From Bacillus andreraoultii (GTDB lineage: Bacteria; Bacillota; Bacilli; Bacillales; Caldibacillaceae), in the NCBI RefSeq assembly GCF_001244735.1, contig NZ_LN868937.1, positions 960,402 to 1,024,401 on the forward strand: a stretch of DNA of 64,000 nt. Reading direction: 5' to 3'. The position numbers and the translations under genes were made by a program. The notes beneath the pieces were generated by a model. The model was given only the letters and a program-made list of their open reading frames with translations. It ran no database searches and was not told the origin of the DNA. Below, piece after piece: positions 58,042-64,000 of the stretch; the stretch's first letter is position 1; the number at the start of each line of letters is the position of its first letter.

Positions 58042-58650
58042 ATGAATATATTTTACAATAAAGAGGGAATTGGCGATACAATGTTAATATCGTTTAAACC
58101 TGTAAATAATGAAAACTTTACATATGAGAAAAATGAAGATGTCGTAAAAATAATCTGTAGTGAAACGAAGGAAACTGTTGGCTATAATCTATTCAATGCA
58201 TCTAAATATGTAACTTTTACAACAGAACGAGGACAAGTTCAACTGACAGAGGAACTGGTTAACAGTTTGAATAACATTATTAACAATCATGGATTTAATG
58301 AAAAATTAGAAGCCGATTTTTCACCTAAATTTGTTGTCGGTTTTGTAAAGGAAAAGGAAAAACATCCTCAAGCAGATAAATTAAGCGTTTGTCAAGTCGA
58401 TGTTGGTGAAGAAACATTACAAATTGTCTGTGGAGCTCCGAATGTAGATAAAGGTCAAAAAGTTGTTGTAGCAAAATTAGGTGCGGTTATGCCAAGTGGT
58501 GTAGTTATTCAACCGGCAGAATTAAGAGGAATTCCATCACAAGGGATGATTTGTTCAGCTAGAGAATTGGAGTTACCGAACGCTCCAAAAGAAAAAGGGA
58601 TTCTCGTATTAGACGACACATATACAGTTGGTCAAAAATTTGAATTTTAA
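58042..58650 (+). CDS. ytpR: tRNA-binding domain protein YtpR
   Basis: A 202-residue protein whose C-terminal half (about 90-200) is the OB-fold tRNA-binding domain also found at the N-terminus of Phe[41 protein letters not shown] and GVPSGM-like [16 protein letters not shown]. Start at ATG 58042 with AAAGGAG; upstream codons overlap ytpQ. Role beyond RNA binding unknown. Confidence 0.92.
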   Translation: MNIFYNKEGIGDTMLISFKPVNNENFTYEKNEDVVKIICSETKETVGYNLFNASKYVTFTTERGQVQLTEELVNSLNNIINNHGFNEKLEADFSPKFVVGFVKEKEKHPQADKLSVCQVDVGEETLQIVCGAPNVDKGQKVVVAKLGAVMPSGVVIQPAELRGIPSQGMICSARELELPNAPKEKGILVLDDTYTVGQKFEF

Positions 58651-58732
58651 CTATTACGGGGCTATCTAGAGAGTCGTATCCTCGACCTTTGGATGCCTCT
58701 TTTTTTGGTCACTAGCAAAGTATAAATTTTTT

Positions 58733-58872
58733 AGCGAATAGGAAAGAATAAATTTTCCAATTTTTACTTTCCAATACGCATATGTGTACAAGGAAGACTT
58801 CGGTAGCGTTGCATCGCCGCCGAAAAAAGGCTCTTTCGGAGAACGACGGCTCTAGCCCTGAGTTTTCTTTAA
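58733..58872 (+). repeat. Dispersed repeat family A, copy A5
   Basis: It starts AGCGAATAGGAAAGAATAAA; hairpin 1 uses GGAAAG / CTTTCC; CGCATATGTG is the family loop; GCATCGCCGCCGAAAAAAGG pairs on with CTCTTTCGG; the end is CTGAGTTTTCTTT. It is the closest relative of A1. It lies 80 bp after ytpR with no clear terminator before it. Confidence 0.85.
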
Positions 58873-58960
58873 AAAATAAGAAAGTATACTATTCCAATTA
58901 CCTTTTAATATGAACGGAGAGTAAAGGGCCGGGTGTAGGTTGTCCGGCTTTTCTTAATCG

Positions 58961-59047
58961 AGAAATGGGCCTCTATAACCGCTCTATGTGACCTTTTCCG
59001 TCATTTTCACCGCGAAATGGTCTAGATACCCGTTTCTTCCTTTTTTG
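58961..59047 (-). repeat. Family B repeat, inverted copy
   Basis: Read on the minus strand, a full 52-bp unit (59012 down to 58961: CGGTGAAAATGACGGAAAAG, then GTCACATAGAGCGGTTATAG, then AGGCCCATTTCT) is preceded by part of another (GGAAGAAACGGGTATCTAG, as in 29581-29601). The rest of the 578-bp ytpR-sftA gap has no gene I can support. Confidence 0.8.
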
Positions 59048-59228
59048 CTTCAAAATTTCATCATTTTTGTTGAACATCGTTTTTGGATTTCCCCCTTTTT
59101 TTGCCACCTCTTTATTTAATAAAACTCCTTTATCCAACATAACAGGTAGTGTTTTTCTTTCTTTTTCTTCCCTTCCCATTATTTTATAGTAAAATGTTAA
59201 TGTATGTTTGATAGAAAGAGTGATTGAT

Positions 59229-62200
59229 ATGGATTGGTATAAAAAGTTACTGTCATTTTATCGGGATGAAGAAGACCAGATGGAAGATAGTATAACACCA
59301 GATGATCATCAAAATAAAGATTTGCAGACACGGGTTGCTTATCAATATCCGAAATTACCGCATAGAAAAACAACTAATCATCAAGCCTATGAGGAAACAA
59401 GAAATCGGCCGCAAACGAGTCAAGGTATATCTAATATACACGAATTGTTAAATAATCGGCATGTAAAGAATCGTTATTCATTCAATGAGGATAAAGAAAA
59501 AGAAGAAATTCGGACGGAACAAGTTGATCATAAAATTACGCTTAATGAAAATAAGACGCAAACAAAGGAGAAAATAATAACTGAGAGTGAAAAAAATTAT
59601 AAGAAAACACCGTTTCAACCAACTGAAATTCCTTCACCTATATTTGGATTTCAAAGAAAGAAGAAACAAAATGATATTATTGAGTTTGAGCTCACTTCAT
59701 TTGAATTAGAATATGAAACAAAGACTCATGTATATTTTGAAGAAAATAACATAAAAGAAAATAATACATATATACATGAAAAGAAACAATTAGCCTGTAA
59801 TGAAAGTAATCCTGCGCAAGTTGAAGAAAACGTAAATTTTTGGTCAGCGACACAAGAAAATCAGCATACAGTAGATAATTTAGAGATTCCATCTAACAGT
59901 GATGAACAAAAGCTAAATGAAGATAACAAAGTACAATTCCAACAAGAGATTCTCACCCAAGTTGAAAAAGTAAAATATCCAGGCAGTTATGAGATAGATG
60001 AGTTTAATCAGCCAGATGAAAGTGAAAGCAAGCAGGGACAAAATGGGGATAATCCGTTAAATGAAAGAGTTCAAGATAAAACGATTCAGATGGATAAAAG
60101 TGAACAGGATTTGGCACAAGATGAAGTGATTGAGCTAAATAAAAGTGAACACATTCTAGAACAAAACGAGAAAAAAGGTCTAGAGAAAAGGGAAGAAAAT
60201 TTAGCTCAAGATGAAGTGAATGAGTTAGTAGACAGTGAAATGAATATTGCAAAGAATGGACCACGAGTTAACGAGCATGTTGGAATACAAGAAGAAATCG
60301 TAGAAGAAAATGAAGCAGTTGCAGAAGTACGGGACGAATTATCTATCGATTCATCTACAGAAATACAACAAATGGAAGATGAAACAGAGGAGAGAATTGA
60401 TCTAGACGGGAATATTGCTGAAGTGAAAAGTCCTGGAATAGATGAGGATACGGATAAAAACGAACAAACGGAACCATTGATTACTAGTCAAGAAATTGAA
60501 AAAGAGCGTAATCATGAGGATGAACAAAGTAATCGAACACGTACACCAAAAAAACATTTACCTTTTAATGTAATCATGTTAAAAAAAGATCGAGAACTTT
60601 GGAAGAAAAGGAATGAAAGAAGAGCGACTGCCGAAAAAAATCCATCTCGTGAAGATTTGAAAAGAAATAATGAAGAAATGCGAAAACAAATTCCGGCAAC
60701 ACAAAATGATGAAAAGATTGAGACGAATAAAAACTCTTCCTCTTCAACCCTATCGTCATTGCTAGCTCATGCATCAATGGAAGAGGAATTGGATGATAAC
60801 AATATAGTTGTTGAAAAGAATGATGACATAATAAGCACTTCTCAACCTGGTGTAATAACAAGAAATGACCATCATTCAACTGTAAAGGAATGGGTACACG
60901 CCGAAAAACAAATTTCCACAACAATTAGCAATAATGAGTATGAAACGTATGAATTTCCATCACGAGAGTTTTTGAAAAAGACAACAACGGAACAGTTGAG
61001 TGAAGAATGGATAGAAGACCAAAAGGCGATTTTGAATAATACCCTTCGTAGTTTTCATGTAGGGGCAAAAGTCGTTGATGTTGCGGTTGGTCCGACTGTA
61101 ACTCGATTCGAATTATCACCAGATTTGGGTGTGAAAGTCAGCAAAATAACAAATTTAACCGATGATTTAAAACTTAGTCTAGCTGCGAAAGATATCCGGA
61201 TTGAAGCACCGATTCCTGGGAAACACACAATAGGCATTGAAGTTCCGAATAAAGTAAGTCGTCCTGTCTTTTTACGCGATATTATTAATGAACCAACTTT
61301 TAATGATGCAAACTCTCCTTTGACTGCGGCACTTGGGCTTGATATAACAGGAAAACCAGTAATTACTGATATAAAAAAGATGCCACATGGTCTTATTGCA
61401 GGAGCAACTGGTTCTGGTAAAAGTGTTTGCATCAATACGTTTATTATTAGTCTACTATATAAAGCAAAGCCAGATGAAGTGAAATTATTACTTATTGATC
61501 CAAAAATGGTTGAATTGTCACCTTATAATGGAATTCCGCATTTAATTAGTCCGGTCATTACAGATATTAAAGCAGCAACACAAGCATTAAAATGGGCTGT
61601 TGATGAAATGGAAAGAAGATATGAGTTATTTGCTCATACAGGTGTTCGCGATATAGGGAAATTCAATGAGAAATGTGACATACAAGAGCAAAAACTACCT
61701 TATATTGTTATTGTTATTGATGAGTTGGCAGATTTAATGATGATGGCACCGAATGATGTTGAAGAAGCTATAGCCCGAATTGCGCAAAAAGCAAGAGCAT
61801 GTGGAATCCATTTGTTAATTGCTACACAGCGCCCATCAGTCGATGTGATTACAGGTTTAATTAAAGCAAACGTCCCAACTCGAATAGCGTTTTCTGTTTC
61901 TAGTCAGATTGATTCACGAACAATTATTGACATAAGTGGAGCAGAAAGACTCCTTGGCAAAGGAGATATGTTGTTCGTTGAGAATGGGACAGCAAAGCCT
62001 TTCCGTGTGCAAGGGGCATTTATATCTGATGAAGAAATTGAAAAAGTGGTTGAACATGTAAGAATGCAAGGGGAACCTAATTATTTATTTGAACAAGAAG
62101 AACTGATTAGAAAATCTGATTTTGCGGAGAACGACGAATTACTTTATGAAGCTTGTGAATTTGCTTTTGAGCAAGGGAATATTTCAACTTCAAGTTTGCA

Positions 62201-62348
62201 GCGCCATTTCCGAATCGGCTATAATCGAGCCGCACGAATTATTGAATTAATGGAGAATAAAGGTATGATTTCAGAAGCAAGGGGAAGCAAACCAAGAGAT
62301 GTATTAATGACAAATGAAGACTTAGAGCGGCTAAAGGAATTTTTATAA
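59229..62348 (+). CDS. sftA: DNA translocase SftA (YtpS)
   Basis: FtsK/SpoIIIE-family ATPase without membrane helices, which moves DNA away from the closing septum. About 1039 residues from ATG 59229, somewhat longer than B. subtilis SftA. Residues 1 to about 560 are a charged, low-complexity linker with loosely repeated acid units (KSEQDLAQDEVIELNKSEH, REENLAQDEVNELVDSE). The motor follows with Walker A GATGSGKSV, Walker B VIVIDELADLM and QRPSVDVI. A gamma winged helix (GYNRAARIIELMENKG) recognising SRS/KOPS-like DNA ends the protein. Confidence 0.95.
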   Translation: MDWYKKLLSFYRDEEDQMEDSITPDDHQNKDLQTRVAYQYPKLPHRKTTNHQAYEETRNRPQTSQGISNIHELLNNRHVKNRYSFNEDKEKEEIRTEQVDHKITLNENKTQTKEKIITESEKNYKKTPFQPTEIPSPIFGFQRKKKQNDIIEFELTSFELEYETKTHVYFEENNIKENNTYIHEKKQLACNESNPAQVEENVNFWSATQENQHTVDNLEIPSNSDEQKLNEDNKVQFQQEILTQVEKVKYPGSYEIDEFNQPDESESKQGQNGDNPLNERVQDKTIQMDKSEQDLAQDEVIELNKSEHILEQNEKKGLEKREENLAQDEVNELVDSEMNIAKNGPRVNEHVGIQEEIVEENEAVAEVRDELSIDSSTEIQQMEDETEERIDLDGNIAEVKSPGIDEDTDKNEQTEPLITSQEIEKERNHEDEQSNRTRTPKKHLPFNVIMLKKDRELWKKRNERRATAEKNPSREDLKRNNEEMRKQIPATQNDEKIETNKNSSSSTLSSLLAHASMEEELDDNNIVVEKNDDIISTSQPGVITRNDHHSTVKEWVHAEKQISTTISNNEYETYEFPSREFLKKTTTEQLSEEWIEDQKAILNNTLRSFHVGAKVVDVAVGPTVTRFELSPDLGVKVSKITNLTDDLKLSLAAKDIRIEAPIPGKHTIGIEVPNKVSRPVFLRDIINEPTFNDANSPLTAALGLDITGKPVITDIKKMPHGLIAGATGSGKSVCINTFIISLLYKAKPDEVKLLLIDPKMVELSPYNGIPHLISPVITDIKAATQALKWAVDEMERRYELFAHTGVRDIGKFNEKCDIQEQKLPYIVIVIDELADLMMMAPNDVEEAIARIAQKARACGIHLLIATQRPSVDVITGLIKANVPTRIAFSVSSQIDSRTIIDISGAERLLGKGDMLFVENGTAKPFRVQGAFISDEEIEKVVEHVRMQGEPNYLFEQEELIRKSDFAENDELLYEACEFAFEQGNISTSSLQRHFRIGYNRAARIIELMENKGMISEARGSKPRDVLMTNEDLERLKEFL

Positions 62349-62406
62349 GAGATAAAACATATTTGGCTATGGGACTTTAAGTTTAGTTGGAAATGGTTAA
62401 ACCATT

Positions 62407-62441
62407 AAAGAGGAGAAGACTAACATTTTCTCCTCCTTTTA
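62407..62441 (+). terminator. Terminator of sftA
   Basis: AAAGAGGAGAA / TTCTCCTCCTTTT hairpin about 60 bp after the stop. Confidence 0.85.
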
Positions 62442-62532
62442 CAAAGTAGAAATGAATATACTATAAGAATAACTTGTGGAAGGCATCGATAATATATAAA
62501 GAGAGATGATAGTTTTTTAAATAATAAAGTGT

Positions 62533-62624
62533 TATAATATTTTAAGTGTAAATTCGTGAGTACCATTGTATACATCGGTACATTTATTAGCTGTTTTAAA
62601 TTCGATGGACACAACACGAATTTA
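62533..62624 (+). promoter_or_regulatory. Possible promoter and structured leader of murC
   Basis: TATAAT at 62533-62538 is a plausible -10 box (no good -35 seen). Just after it a perfect 10-bp inverted repeat TAAATTCGTG (62549-62558) / CACGAATTTA (62615-62624) would close a leader containing a smaller stem GTACC / GGTAC (62560-62564, 62577-62581). Function unknown. Confidence 0.4.
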
Positions 62625-62678
62625 GTTGTTTTATACATATAATGCATATTATATAGTGACATTGTTGGAGGTTCTAAC

Positions 62679-63995
62679 ATGACTATTTATCATTTTGTAG
62701 GAATTAAAGGTTCCGGGATGAGTGCTCTTGCGCAAATCCTTCATAATATGGGTCTACAAGTTCAAGGATCAGATGTAGAAAAACATTACTTTACTCAAGA
62801 TGCCTTGGAAAAATTAGGGATTGAAATATTACCATTTAATGCAGATAATATAAAACCAGGAATGACAATAATTGCGGGGAATGCCTTCCCAGATACACAT
62901 GAAGAAGTTGAAAGAGCAAAGGAATTAGGGCTTCCTATTATTCGATATCATCGTTTTCTAGGTGACTTTCTTCAAAACTATACGAGCATCGCAGTAACTG
63001 GTTCCCATGGGAAAACGTCAACGACAGGATTACTTTCCCATGTTATGGAATTAGCAAAACCTACTTCATATTTAATAGGGGATGGTACGGGAAAAGGAGT
63101 TAAAGACTCGACGTATTTTGTGTTTGAAGCATGTGAATATCGACGCCATTTCTTATCATACTTTCCAGATTACTGTATTATGACAAATATTGATTTTGAT
63201 CATCCAGATTATTATGCAAATGTAGAGGATGTATTCTCAGCATTCCAAGAAATGGCTTTACAGGTGAAGAAAGGAATCATTGCTTATGGCGACGATGAAC
63301 ATTTACAGAAAATTCAAGCAAAGGTTCCTGTTCTCTTTTATGGATTCGGTGACGAAAACGACTTTCAAGCTCGTAATATAGAAATAACGAGCGAAGGAAC
63401 AACTTTTGACGTGTTTGTACGAAACAATTATTATTCTACCTTTTCTATCCCATTATTTGGAGATCATAATGTCTTAAATGCTTTAGCCATCATTACGATT
63501 TGCCATTATGAGGATATAGATGCATCAGTAATCCGTGAAGGTTTAAAAACTTTTCATGGAGTTAAAAGGCGGTTTACTGAGAAAAAAATAGGCTCACAAA
63601 TATTAATTGATGACTATGCCCACCATCCAACTGAAATTCGTGCAACATTAAATTCGGCAAGACAAAAATATCCAGATAAAAAATTAGTTGCCGTTTTTCA
63701 ACCACATACATTTACAAGAACGCAAACATTTTTAAATGACTTTGCTGATAGTTTGAATGGCGCGGACGAAGTTTTCCTTTGCGAAATTTTCGGTTCAGCG
63801 CGTGAAAATCACGGGAACTTATCAATTAATGATTTACAGTCAAAAGTCGATGGAGCACAAATTTTACAAGAAAAGGATGTAGAAAAATTAGCTACATTTG
63901 ACAATAGTGTAATTCTTTTCATGGGTGCTGGTGATATTCATAAATACCAAGAAGCATACGAAACATATTTAGCCAATAATCATAAAACGATATAA
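62679..63995 (+). CDS. murC: UDP-N-acetylmuramate-L-alanine ligase
   Basis: Adds L-alanine to UDP-MurNAc, the first cytoplasmic step of the peptidoglycan stem peptide. 438 residues, complete: N-terminal nucleotide-binding [17 protein letters not shown] loop [13 protein letters not shown] (about 105-117), [10 protein letters not shown], and [14 protein letters not shown] near 310. TTGGAGGT precedes the ATG. It ends five bases before the window edge. Adjacent sftA matches B. subtilis. Confidence 0.97.
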   Translation: MTIYHFVGIKGSGMSALAQILHNMGLQVQGSDVEKHYFTQDALEKLGIEILPFNADNIKPGMTIIAGNAFPDTHEEVERAKELGLPIIRYHRFLGDFLQNYTSIAVTGSHGKTSTTGLLSHVMELAKPTSYLIGDGTGKGVKDSTYFVFEACEYRRHFLSYFPDYCIMTNIDFDHPDYYANVEDVFSAFQEMALQVKKGIIAYGDDEHLQKIQAKVPVLFYGFGDENDFQARNIEITSEGTTFDVFVRNNYYSTFSIPLFGDHNVLNALAIITICHYEDIDASVIREGLKTFHGVKRRFTEKKIGSQILIDDYAHHPTEIRATLNSARQKYPDKKLVAVFQPHTFTRTQTFLNDFADSLNGADEVFLCEIFGSARENHGNLSINDLQSKVDGAQILQEKDVEKLATFDNSVILFMGAGDIHKYQEAYETYLANNHKTI

Positions 63996-64000
63996 AATAA

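Noticed and set aside
58973-59179. 68-codon basic reading frame before sftA, minus strand
   Set aside because: Its C-terminal half is the family B repeat, whose 52-bp period does not keep frame; no ribosome-binding site.

Overview
The window is about 64 kb of low-GC DNA from a spore-forming member of the Bacillaceae. Three things point there: the 17-tRNA array matches the order of the Bacillus subtilis trnB cluster, most genes follow the B. subtilis 'yt' region (menB/E through ytkD, ytlACD, pckA, metK, ytpB, ytqAB, leuS, ytgP, dat, ytmP, trmB, ytnP, ytpPQR, sftA, murC), and a Cse60-type sporulation gene is present. I cannot name the species.

Layout. 1-1650: tRNA array (its rRNA operon would lie left of the window), with a partial duplication of the initiator tRNA start. 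1650-5780: an insertion-sequence graveyard, in which an ISL3-family copy is split by IS4-family DNA carrying a four-helix membrane protein, a broken unrecognised gene and the amputated start of a secreted protein. 5900-9700: menaquinone genes (menA divergent from menB-menE). 9700-17900: zinc-binding lipoprotein with Zur boxes, yidD, dps, branched-chain aminotransferase, Nudix hydrolase, YtlACD ABC transporter, hydrolase YtmA. 18000-21500: pckA with a CcpN-like operator, and metK behind a SAM-I riboswitch. 21500-31250: NsrR/Hmp nitric-oxide defence, YtoA, the sesquarterpene synthase YtpB, a luciferase-like oxidoreductase, the tRNA-modification pair YtqB/YtqA, YtzC and an MFS carrier. 31300-36700: bioY-bioB behind a BirA-like operator, leuS behind a T-box, rhodanese, cse60. 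36800-40800: YtfP and a second decayed patch (IS1380 remnant plus broken small genes). 40860-49600: MurJ/YtgP, pseudouridine synthase, YtzE, D-amino acid transaminase, ThpR, YtlQ, YtmP, YtzH, TrmB. 49700-64000: a YitT protein, fhs and folT (folate/one-carbon), YtnP lactonase, YtzB, YtoP, DUF84 phosphatase, YtpP/YtpQ/YtpR, SftA and MurC.

Regulation is easy to read: SAM-I riboswitch, leucine T-box, two Zur-like boxes, BirA-, NsrR- and CcpN-like sites, and about 25 intrinsic terminators.

The most unusual content is non-coding. (A) A dispersed intergenic repeat of about 150 bp occurs in four good copies and one partial; its copies keep competing hairpins with compensating changes. (B) A family built from 52-bp units occurs at three loci, once as three tandem units and once inverted. 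(C) A 320-bp MITE-like element with inverted ends and 6-bp direct flanks sits just upstream of ytlQ. None of these three is explained by the protein genes.
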